Positions 1-6,120 of a stretch of DNA of 9,164 bases are shown in pieces. Made by a program: the position numbers and the translations under genes. The stretch's first letter is position 1, and the number at the start of each line of letters is the position of its first letter. The DNA comes from Bacteriovoracaceae bacterium UBA2428. GTDB taxonomy: Bacteria > Bdellovibrionota > UBA2428. The stretch is from positions 1-9,164 of the forward strand of contig DDRA01000038.1 of the NCBI GenBank assembly GCA_002343545.1. The letters are read 5' to 3'. The notes under the pieces were generated by a model. It was not told the origin of the DNA and made no database searches. It worked only from the letters and a program-made list of their open reading frames with translations.

Positions 1-820
1 CCCTCGAGAAGTGGCTCAGCAAGTGCATGCCGACTTCCTTGCTGCCCGTGAAGACGATGCCGTCGACGCGCGGGTGCGAGAGGAGCGCGTTGCCGACCTC
101 GGCGCCCGTGCCGTGCACGAGCTGGAAGACGCCTTCCGGCAGGCCCGCGTCGCGCAGGACTTCGTAGAGCTTGTGCCCACACCACGGGGTCTCCTGGCTC
201 GGCTTGAGCACGACGGAGTTGCCGCCGAGCAAGGCGCCGGCGCTCATGCCCGTCGCGAGCGCGAGCGGGAAGTTGAAGGGCGCGATGACGGCAAAAACGC
301 CGTAGGGCTTGAGCACGCTGCGCGTTCGCTCGTTCGGCGAGAGCGAGCCGAGTGGACGATCGAAACCCTTGGCTTCCTCGAGCTGGCCCGCGTAGTAGCG
401 GATGAGATCCGCGGATTCTTCGACGTCGCCGAGCGACTCCAGACGGTTCTTGCCCGTTTCGAGCGACATGATGGCCGAGATCTCGAGACGACGCTCCGAG
501 ATAAGATCGGCCGCCTTGCGCAGGATGCGGCAGCGTTCTTGCCAAGGCGTGCGGCCCCAGAATTTTTGGGCCTTGTGGGCCGCTTCCATCGCGCGGTCGA
601 GTTCGGCGACCGGGAGCTTGTGGAAACGCGCGAGCAGCTGGCGGGTGTCCGCGGGATTGCGGTCCTCCACGAATTGACCCGATTCGACGGCGCGACCGGC
701 GACGTAGCTCGGGAAATCCCGCCCCAGGCCCGCGCGGACGGCGGCCAGGGCTTTGTCGAACTCCTTGTGGAGTTCCCTCAAGTCGGCGTTCAAGACGGAA
801 TATGTCACGCGAAAAGTCAT
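1..820 (-). CDS. Aldehyde dehydrogenase, probably 1-pyrroline-5-carboxylate dehydrogenase (N-terminal 273 residues, truncated by window edge)
   Basis: NAD(P)-dependent aldehyde dehydrogenase, oxidising an aldehyde to a carboxylate in the cytoplasm. The long N-terminal extension before the core (about 50 residues, including a DFPSYVAG stretch resembling the HYPLYIGG of bacterial P5C dehydrogenases) and the RYYAGQ segment near 141-146 favour glutamate-semialdehyde oxidation in proline or arginine breakdown. Visible family motifs are PFNFP (catalytic Asn183, oxyanion site), VLKPS (Lys206, NAD ribose contact) and FTGSKEVG (257-264, Rossmann glycine loop). The catalytic Glu and Cys lie beyond position 1, so activity cannot be judged. 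The ATG at 820 is preferred because a promoter-like element ends 7 nt upstream; an in-frame GTG 9 nt further upstream is the alternative. There is no Shine-Dalgarno. The gene lies 89 nt after the small secreted protein gene on the same strand and probably has its own promoter. The family is sure; the substrate is inferred. Confidence 0.9.
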   Translation of the reverse strand, partial: MTFRVTYSVLNADLRELHKEFDKALAAVRAGLGRDFPSYVAGRAVESGQFVEDRNPADTRQLLARFHKLPVAELDRAMEAAHKAQKFWGRTPWQERCRILRKAADLISERRLEISAIMSLETGKNRLESLGDVEESADLIRYYAGQLEEAKGFDRPLGSLSPNERTRSVLKPYGVFAVIAPFNFPLALATGMSAGALLGGNSVVLKPSQETPWCGHKLYEVLRDAGLPEGVFQLVHGTGAEVGNALLSHPRVDGIVFTGSKEVGMHLLSHFSR

Positions 821-827
821 GCCGGGC

Positions 828-856
828 ACCCTAGCAGGGGGTCACCGGGCTGTCTT
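828..856 (-). promoter_or_regulatory. Putative sigma70-type promoter of the aldehyde dehydrogenase gene
   Basis: Read on the minus strand: AAGACA (-35-like, 851-856, four of six matches to TTGACA), a 17-nt spacer, then TAGGGT (-10-like, 828-833) preceded by TGC, giving an extended -10. Transcription would begin about at the ATG at 820, implying a leaderless mRNA. The same TGCTAGnnT-N7-ATG layout occurs at the thiolase gene. Inferred from sequence only. Confidence 0.5.
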
Positions 857-909
857 CCCATCCAGGCTTTACGCCCCGCAGCACAAGGGTCAGACTGCAG
901 ATTGTCGGC

Positions 910-1422
910 TTAGGGCTGGCAGCTTTTCCGGTAAAAAACGAAGTCCGGCTGCGCGATGAGCGAAACGCGCCCGATCTTCTCGACGTTGACCTCGTTCACC
1001 GAAAACGTGAGCCGGCCCTTTTTGGGCTTCCGCCCCTTGGCCACGACTTCGAAGCTCACGTGATAGAGGGTGGCGTCTTCCGGGTCCGCCCGCACGTCCA
1101 AGATGCGGGGCGCGGGATCGTTCTCGGCGAGCACGATCTTCGGATCGCCGCTTTCTTCGGAGTTGCCGCCGAACGCCGCGGCCTTGAGGTAACGGAAGCT
1201 CTTGCCCTTCCAGCAACGATCCGAAGGATTGATCTTTCGCCAGCCGGCGAGTTCCATCGCGAGCAGCTCTTCGGCGGCCGCGCGCGGGTCGACCGGCGCG
1301 AGGCTCGGGGCGGCGGGCACCAGGACGGGAGACGGCGAAACCGCGGGAGCGGGACGCTTGGTCCCGCCCGCCACGACCTCCACGGTCAAGAGCAGCGTCG
1401 CGACGACGACGAAGGATCTCAT
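910..1422 (-). CDS. Small secreted protein of unknown function (170 aa)
   Basis: I do not recognise this family. The N-terminus (MRSFVVVATLLLTVEVVAGG) is a plausible Sec signal peptide with a cut near residues 18-20. A Pro/Ala/Val-rich linker follows to about residue 46, then a helical start (about 48-62, beginning RAAAEELLAM) and a mixed, probably beta-rich domain to the end. Two cysteines, Cys70 and Cys168, bracket the domain and could form a disulfide in the periplasm. The reading frame extends upstream to 1455, but the ATG at 1422 is chosen for two reasons: it places the signal peptide first, and it overlaps the TGA of the NlpC/P60-like lipoprotein gene as ATGA, a standard translational-coupling arrangement. 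It is therefore likely made together with that lipoprotein and may act with it. The stop is TAA at 912-910. No catalytic motif is visible. Confidence 0.8.
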   Translation of the reverse strand: MRSFVVVATLLLTVEVVAGGTKRPAPAVSPSPVLVPAAPSLAPVDPRAAAEELLAMELAGWRKINPSDRCWKGKSFRYLKAAAFGGNSEESGDPKIVLAENDPAPRILDVRADPEDATLYHVSFEVVAKGRKPKKGRLTFSVNEVNVEKIGRVSLIAQPDFVFYRKSCQP

Positions 1423-3005
1423 CGCGTTTGCGGCTGCGTGCAGCTCTCGAGGCATTCTTCGTTCATCGCCTTGAGCGCTTCGCCCTTACAATCCGGCGTC
1501 AGCAAGTGGCGCTGAATCGCGATTTCGCTCGAACGCGAGCTGAACTCGATGCCCGAGCCGGAGTGGTCGTTCTTCCAGCTCGTCAACGCGTCCGAATCTC
1601 CCTCGCGGAGCCAGCGTCCCAGCTGGTAGGCGCAGGTACGCGCGGCGAAAACCTTGAGCGAGGTGAACGCGCCCGTATCCATGTACTCGCCGATGCGCAT
1701 CTGGTCGACGCCGACGCCGCCCGAGACCGGCGAGCTTTGCAGGATGTCGAAGTCCCAGGTCGAGTGGTTCATCGCGCCCACGCCGCAATGGAGCGCTTTC
1801 ATCTTCTTGTAGAAGCCCGGGCGATCCTTCGCCCCGGCCTTACGCCAAGCATCGATGGCCGGTTGGGCGCGGGCCCGGATCTTGTCCATGCGGTAAGGAT
1901 CGCTTCCGGCGCGCGAGACGAGCACGACGTGGCCGCGGTTCGCGATGACGTCACCCGTGCGGACGGGCGTTTCCAGGGCGAAGCGCGGGGACTGGAAGCA
2001 GGTGAGGCCCCAGGCCGCGCCGGTCATGAACGCGCGCGCGCCCGTGTCGGTGAAGTCCGCGCCTTCGGCGGCGCGCACCTTGGCGTACTTGGCTTCGGCG
2101 CCGTGGAGTTCTTCGACGTCTTCCTCGGTCAGGTCGCTTTCCACCGGCGCATCCACCGAGTGCAGCGGAACTTCCATGACGCTTTGGGACTGCTCGGGCA
2201 ACGAGGACTCTTGGAAGATCTTCTTCAGGCGATCGTCCGCGCCGTCGCGAAGTTGGTAGTCCATGAACTCGTCGATCGTGTCGATGCGGGCGTCGAGCGC
2301 CTTGCCTTCGGCGCCGCCCGTCGCGTGGAACGCGAAGTCCGCGCCCAGGGCGTGGTGGGGATCGTTGCCCCCGGCCGGGCTCGCCTTACGGATACGGAGG
2401 CCGCCCAGCGCGAAGGACGACATGACGAAGCCCGAGCAGTCGATCCCGAGTTGGCCGCTCACGCCCGAACCGGCGTCGGCCAGGAAGTCGAGACGCGGAC
2501 GGTAGAACTCGTCGGCCGGAGCTTCCAGCTTCTTCGTTTCGTAGTACTTCTTGAGGACGTCTTGATCCTTCACGAACGCGGGCTTTCCGCCGTAGTCGTA
2601 GATGGTCGGAGTCTTGTCCACGTTCACGCCCGCGAAGCACGAGGCCGGCAACCGCGCGCCCTTGTACTGCTTATGGTAAAAGTGCGAAGCCAAGAGTTTG
2701 GGAACGTCGGCGGTCTTGACCTTCCGCTTCTTGCCGACGCCATTGGGGTGCGTGCCGACGATGCTGATTCCCTTGGCGGAAGGATCCTCGGATCCCAGAA
2801 GCGTCATGCTGAGGCCACCGCAGTGCTGATAGTTCAGCGCGGCGATCTTGTTGGCCCCGACGACGGCCGGGTGACGAGTCATGGCGTCGATCGCGCCCGC
2901 GCGTCGAACTTCTTCGTCGCCGTCCGGGTGGCGGAACTGTTCGTTCGTTCCCGAACAAGCGCCAAGTCCGGCAACGAACCCGACGAAATACCAGCGAAAC
3001 GACAT
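1419..3005 (-). CDS. Lipoprotein with NlpC/P60-like cysteine peptidase motifs (528 aa)
   Basis: Probable outer-membrane lipoprotein. MSFRWYFVGFVAGLGAC has a lipobox (LGAC, lipidated Cys17) and Ser at +2, which predicts Lol export to the outer membrane. Cys190 in GIDCSGF and His359 in a GDVIANRGHVVLV context match the catalytic Cys and His motifs of NlpC/P60 (papain-fold) peptidoglycan endopeptidases. The spacing, about 169 residues, is far longer than is usual for the family; the intervening region includes an acidic stretch (about 289-308, SDLTEEDVEELHG) and looks like an insertion. Nine further cysteines suggest disulfides. The ATG at 3005 is chosen because GGGGGGA lies just upstream; a TTG at 3017 would put the Shine-Dalgarno inside the gene and spoil the signal peptide. 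The gene overlaps the next secreted protein gene by ATGA and follows another exported protein gene after 91 nt. The peptidase assignment rests on the two motifs only. Confidence 0.75.
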   Translation of the reverse strand: MSFRWYFVGFVAGLGACSGTNEQFRHPDGDEEVRRAGAIDAMTRHPAVVGANKIAALNYQHCGGLSMTLLGSEDPSAKGISIVGTHPNGVGKKRKVKTADVPKLLASHFYHKQYKGARLPASCFAGVNVDKTPTIYDYGGKPAFVKDQDVLKKYYETKKLEAPADEFYRPRLDFLADAGSGVSGQLGIDCSGFVMSSFALGGLRIRKASPAGGNDPHHALGADFAFHATGGAEGKALDARIDTIDEFMDYQLRDGADDRLKKIFQESSLPEQSQSVMEVPLHSVDAPVESDLTEEDVEELHGAEAKYAKVRAAEGADFTDTGARAFMTGAAWGLTCFQSPRFALETPVRTGDVIANRGHVVLVSRAGSDPYRMDKIRARAQPAIDAWRKAGAKDRPGFYKKMKALHCGVGAMNHSTWDFDILQSSPVSGGVGVDQMRIGEYMDTGAFTSLKVFAARTCAYQLGRWLREGDSDALTSWKNDHSGSGIEFSSRSSEIAIQRHLLTPDCKGEALKAMNEECLESCTQPQTR

Positions 3006-3044
3006 AGATCCCCCCAACTTCAGTCGACGACCTTCGAAGACTGT

Positions 3045-3050
3045 ATTCTA
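3045..3050 (-). promoter_or_regulatory. Putative -10 element for the NlpC/P60-like lipoprotein gene
   Basis: On the minus strand this is TAGAAT, five of six matches to TATAAT, in the 91-nt gap between two exported-protein genes. It would give a leader of about 33 nt that contains the GGGGGGA Shine-Dalgarno (around 3009-3015). No convincing -35 is seen 16-18 nt upstream. If real, the lipoprotein and the overlapping small gene form their own transcription unit. Confidence 0.35.
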
Positions 3051-3096
3051 CCGAGCCCGGATTCCTTCGGTCTACGCCAAAAGTCCGTCGTTCGAA

Positions 3097-4611
3097 CTAA
3101 CGACCGCCTTGATAACGCAGGCGGAAAGCCGCCGGCAGGGCCGAGTCGACGCAATCGAAGAGCGCTTCCATGTTGTCGGGAATGCGCTCGCCGGACGGCG
3201 TCTTGCGGTTCATGACGGAGTTTCGCAGGGGCCCGAAATGCGCGTACATCCGGCCCCGACCGCCGCGACCGTAGAGCGTCACGCAGCGTTGCGCGGGCGG
3301 CGCGAGCAGGATTTCGCCGGCGCGTCGTCCCGCCCGGTGGTTCGCGCGATCCGTCCCGAGACTCGAAGACGTGTTCACCTGGGTCGAGATCGCGTGGACG
3401 ATCTTCTGGACGCCGCAGAAGGCGTTGAAGTTCTGGCCCGGGCTCAGCAACGCGCGGGCCGTATGGGGTTCCGTCTTGGCGATCTGGCACGAAGGCTGAC
3501 GGTAGGTCTGGTTCCAGGTGTCGACGCAGGGGATGATGTTGCCGTTCGAGCTCGGCATGAACTGGTAGAGGCCCACGCTCAGCCACTCTTCGTAGAGGAG
3601 CCCGAGGGCCTTCTTGAGGACGTCGCGCTCCTCCGCCGTCCACGACTCGAGCGTGACCTCGCGGGGAAGCCGATCGCGCAGCTTCGGCGCGATCTTTTCC
3701 TTCGAAAGGGCCAGGGCTTCGCTCATCGCCGATCGGTCGGCCTCGGTCAGATCCGCGTTGATCGCGAGACGGTTGAGGAGCGTGAAGTAGGCGCCGTTGC
3801 GATCGCGCGAGACGATCACGCCCGAGGGACGCTCGGGCGAAGGACGGCCTTCCACGACGCCGAAAGCCTTCTGAAGGGCGGGCGTCCCGCCGATGTAATC
3901 GGCGTAGCGCTGATCGAAGGTCTGCTTCTGGACGGGATTGTCGGGGTCACCCGTCGTGGTGAGCGATTCGCCGTAGGCCAAACATCCCATGAAGACCGAG
4001 AAGATCTTCACGAAGTCCGCGCGCGCATCGGGCTGTCCCGCGACCGCGCGCTGACGCGCGGACTCGAGCGTGCGAGTGAAGTTGGCCATCTTGGCGACGA
4101 CCTCCGGCTGCGGCACGTACGAAACGCCGTTCTTGTCTTCGCCGAGCATGTGGGCAATGGAGACCTCGTTCACCGAACAGAAGGGGTGCGAGAGCAATCC
4201 CGTCGCCATCTGCACCGCGTTTTCGGGCATGTAAAGCGCTTCGCGAACGTAGGCGTTGTAGGGGTAGACCCGGGATTGCAGGCTCTGCTCGACGGCGAGG
4301 CGCAAAGCGTCGCCGAAGCTGCGTCGAGAGCCCGAAGCCACGCAAGCGTCCACAAATCCCATGTCCTGGCTGCGCGGCCGAAAGAGCTGGTCCGACTTCT
4401 TGAGCGTGTCGACGTTACGGAGCGTGGTCGCCCAGTCTGGGGTTACGACGCTCGCACGCGGCGGCGCGACGGGAGCGCGCGGGGGTTGGGCGACGGGAAT
4501 CGCGCGACGCACCGTGGGCTGAGCGGGGGTCGAGCGCTCCGCGTAAGCCGGCGCTAATCCCACGACCACGCCAAGGCCGCCGACGAAAATACGAGCGAAC
4601 GAAGTGAGCAT
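3097..4611 (-). CDS. Secreted cysteine-rich protein with faint lysozyme/lytic-transglycosylase-like motifs (504 aa)
   Basis: Exported protein of uncertain function. A Sec signal peptide covers residues 1-24 (cut after PAYA), followed by a Pro/Arg/Ala-rich linker to about residue 58 and a large folded region with eight cysteines (90, 145, 210, 362, 375, 399, 443, 487), an even number suiting periplasmic disulfides. Three segments resemble the order of motifs in SLT-type lysozyme folds: CLAYGESL (Glu215 as possible acid), VGLYQFMP (346-353, like the GLMQ/GLFQ motif), and SPGQNFNAFCG (390-400, like the DPxxNI motif). The Glu-to-GLYQ gap of about 130 residues is much larger than normal, so this is a weak fold guess. 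The ATG at 4611 is chosen over the upstream frame start at 4662 because it begins the signal peptide and has GGAGG 9 nt upstream. The neighbour downstream carries NlpC/P60-like motifs, which fits a cell-wall role but does not prove it. Confidence 0.75.
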   Translation of the reverse strand: MLTSFARIFVGGLGVVVGLAPAYAERSTPAQPTVRRAIPVAQPPRAPVAPPRASVVTPDWATTLRNVDTLKKSDQLFRPRSQDMGFVDACVASGSRRSFGDALRLAVEQSLQSRVYPYNAYVREALYMPENAVQMATGLLSHPFCSVNEVSIAHMLGEDKNGVSYVPQPEVVAKMANFTRTLESARQRAVAGQPDARADFVKIFSVFMGCLAYGESLTTTGDPDNPVQKQTFDQRYADYIGGTPALQKAFGVVEGRPSPERPSGVIVSRDRNGAYFTLLNRLAINADLTEADRSAMSEALALSKEKIAPKLRDRLPREVTLESWTAEERDVLKKALGLLYEEWLSVGLYQFMPSSNGNIIPCVDTWNQTYRQPSCQIAKTEPHTARALLSPGQNFNAFCGVQKIVHAISTQVNTSSSLGTDRANHRAGRRAGEILLAPPAQRCVTLYGRGGRGRMYAHFGPLRNSVMNRKTPSGERIPDNMEALFDCVDSALPAAFRLRYQGGR

Positions 4612-4620
4612 CCTTAAGGT

Positions 4621-4675
4621 CCTCCCCGACGCCCCATCATGCGCCCGGCGGAGCTTGCTCACTCAGCCAATATTA
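4621..4675 (-). promoter_or_regulatory. Leader of the secreted lysozyme-like gene: -10 candidate and Shine-Dalgarno
   Basis: Minus strand. TAATAT at 4670-4675 is a possible -10 just after the aminotransferase stop codon, and GGAGG at 4621-4625 is a clear Shine-Dalgarno 9 nt before the ATG at 4611. The 8-bp palindrome CCTTAAGG (4612-4619) directly abuts the start codon. The Shine-Dalgarno decides the start; the promoter is tentative, and read-through from the aminotransferase (73-nt gap, no evident terminator) is equally possible. Confidence 0.4.
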
Positions 4676-4684
4676 CGACTTCCT

Positions 4685-6025
4685 TTAGATTTCGAAGCTC
4701 TTAAGGATCGCCGATTTCAATCTGGCGATGAGTTCATCGACTTCGTCCTTCGTGATGGTGAGCGGCGGCGCGAGCATGACGAGATCGCCGTTCGTACCGT
4801 CGGCTTGCCCCACGTTCGGCCACAAGGTGAGGCCGTTCTCGAGGGCCGTGGCGAGGAGTTTCTCGGCGCGTTTTTCGGCGCGGGGGAACGGCCGCTTCGT
4901 CGCGCGGTCGGCCACGAACTCGACGCCGGCCAGGCATCCGAGCCCCGCGACGTTTCCGACGGGCGCAAGCGGCAGGATCTCGGCGCGCAAGCGTTCGTGC
5001 AGGTAGGCCCCGGACGAGCGCGCGTTCTCGAGGACGTCGTGCTTGCGCATGTAGCGTAGGACCGCGAGCCCGGCCGCCGTCATGCAGGGCGCCTGCAAGT
5101 AAGTCTGCGCGTGCATGAAGTAGCCCGATCCCCGCCGCATTTCTTCGACGTGCGCGGAACGCACGAGCACGGCGCTCAAAGCGGCGTAACCGCCGTTCAA
5201 TCCTTTGCCGAGCACGATCAGGTCCGGCTCGAGCCCGTAATGCTTGGACGCGAAGAATTCGCCGGTGCGGCCGCTGCCGCAAAGGACTTCGTCGGCGATC
5301 ATGAGGATGCCGTGGCGGCGGCAGATCGCGGTGACTTTCTCGAAGTAGCCGGGCGGCGGCGTCGAGGCCCCCGCCGAGGATCCGATGACGGGCTCGAAGA
5401 GAAAGGCCGCGACGCGATCGGCGCCGACCGCGAGAATCTCGCGTTCGAGCGCGGCCGCGTAGTGGTCGGCACCCTTCGTTTCGTAGTCGACCGGGGAGCG
5501 ATACCCGTACGGAGCCTCGATCATCCGAACGTCCGTCAAAAGCGGATCGAAGAACTTGCGGTAGTGCGGACGCGCCGACGCGGAAAGCGCGTAGAGCGTG
5601 TTGCCGTGGTAACCGGGCGTCCGCGCGATGAAGACGGAGCGCTCGGGATGGCCGCGCTCCACCCACAACTGGCGGACGAACTTGACGGCGGCCTCGACGG
5701 CCTCGGAGCCCGAGCCCAGGAAAGCGGCGCGGTCGAGCCCCGGGGGGGCGAGCGCCGCGAGCCCTTCGGCCAGTTCCTCGGTCACGCGCGTCGTGAACTG
5801 CGTGCCGTTCACGTAACCGACTTGGGCGAGCTGATCGCGCACGGCCTCGGCGATCTCGCCGACGCCGTGGCCGACCGAAACGACCATCGCGCCGCCCGAG
5901 GCGTCCAAGTAGCGACGGCCGTCTTCGTCTTCGAGCCAGACGCCGCGGCCGCCGGTGATGACCGGGTAGTCGCGGGACAGGTTGCGGAGCAACACGTTGC
6001 CTTGCGGGTATCGGATCGTCGCCAT
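4685..6025 (-). CDS. Class III PLP-dependent aminotransferase (446 aa)
   Basis: Cytoplasmic fold-type I transaminase moving an amino group, often a terminal omega-amino group, to a keto acid. Visible landmarks in order: a substrate/cofactor N-terminal region with LDASGGAMVVSVGHG (40-54), GSGSEAVE (104-111, PLP phosphate loop), YHG (139-141, ring stacking), IADEV (Asp245, pairs with the pyridine nitrogen), VLGKGLNGGY (Lys274, Schiff base) and HAQTY (305-309, Thr308 contacts phosphate from the partner subunit). Length is normal. It resembles the group usually annotated as aspartate aminotransferase family and related to Bacillus YodT; the actual substrate cannot be told. The HAQTY sequence replaces the more common HGHTY. 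The ATG at 6025 lacks a good Shine-Dalgarno but fits the family N-terminus. It is divergent from the thiolase across 95 nt, and 73 nt separate it from the next gene downstream. Family certain, substrate open. Confidence 0.95.
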   Translation of the reverse strand: MATIRYPQGNVLLRNLSRDYPVITGGRGVWLEDEDGRRYLDASGGAMVVSVGHGVGEIAEAVRDQLAQVGYVNGTQFTTRVTEELAEGLAALAPPGLDRAAFLGSGSEAVEAAVKFVRQLWVERGHPERSVFIARTPGYHGNTLYALSASARPHYRKFFDPLLTDVRMIEAPYGYRSPVDYETKGADHYAAALEREILAVGADRVAAFLFEPVIGSSAGASTPPPGYFEKVTAICRRHGILMIADEVLCGSGRTGEFFASKHYGLEPDLIVLGKGLNGGYAALSAVLVRSAHVEEMRRGSGYFMHAQTYLQAPCMTAAGLAVLRYMRKHDVLENARSSGAYLHERLRAEILPLAPVGNVAGLGCLAGVEFVADRATKRPFPRAEKRAEKLLATALENGLTLWPNVGQADGTNGDLVMLAPPLTITKDEVDELIARLKSAILKSFEI

Positions 6026-6034
6026 CGACCGCCG

Positions 6035-6040
6035 AGCTTA
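6035..6040 (-). promoter_or_regulatory. Putative -10 element of the aminotransferase gene
   Basis: On the minus strand this is TAAGCT, fitting TAnnnT, ending 9 nt before the ATG at 6025. Initiation about 7 nt downstream would leave a leader of only one to three bases, which agrees with the lack of a Shine-Dalgarno. A six-base degenerate match is weak on its own. Confidence 0.3.
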
Positions 6041-6052
6041 GGCCCGAAGCCC

Positions 6053-6087
6053 CGAGTCGTCACCTCCCCCGACGCGGGGCCGACTCG
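6053..6087. promoter_or_regulatory. Inverted repeat in the divergent aminotransferase/thiolase control region; possible operator
   Basis: CGAGTCG (6053-6059) and CGACTCG (6081-6087) are perfect 7-bp inverted copies separated by 21 nt. Assuming the -10 elements proposed for the two genes and a 17-nt spacer, the left arm overlaps the aminotransferase -35 zone (about 6058-6063) and the right arm overlaps the thiolase -35 zone (about 6085-6090). A regulator bound to both arms could control both genes. The region between the arms is itself GC-rich, with CCCC and GGGG runs that could pair. Function inferred. Confidence 0.4.
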
Positions 6088-6104
6088 CCGCTCAACGACG
6101 ATTC

Positions 6105-6113
6105 TGCTAGCCT
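6105..6113 (+). promoter_or_regulatory. Putative extended -10 promoter of the thiolase gene
   Basis: TGCTAGCCT: a TGn extension followed by TAGCCT, ending 7 nt before the ATG at 6121. Transcription would begin at or next to the start codon. It matches the element at the aldehyde dehydrogenase start in sequence and distance. No -35 hexamer is evident. Confidence 0.45.
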
Positions 6114-6120
6114 TTTTGGC

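Noticed and set aside
3006..3017. TTG start at 3017 for the NlpC/P60-like lipoprotein
   Set aside because: It would translate the GGGGGG Shine-Dalgarno as Gly-Gly and displace the signal peptide. The ATG at 3005 fits better.
1428..3215. 595-codon open frame on the plus strand, antisense to the NlpC/P60-like lipoprotein gene
   Set aside because: Its translation is rich in Arg, Ala, Val and Gly without domain motifs, as expected for a shadow frame in GC-rich DNA. The minus-strand gene has a lipobox, a Shine-Dalgarno and catalytic motifs.
2881..4557. 558-codon open frame on the plus strand, opposite the secreted lysozyme-like gene
   Set aside because: Arg/Ala/Val-rich low-information translation spanning two real minus-strand genes and their intergenic gap, with no recognisable motif.
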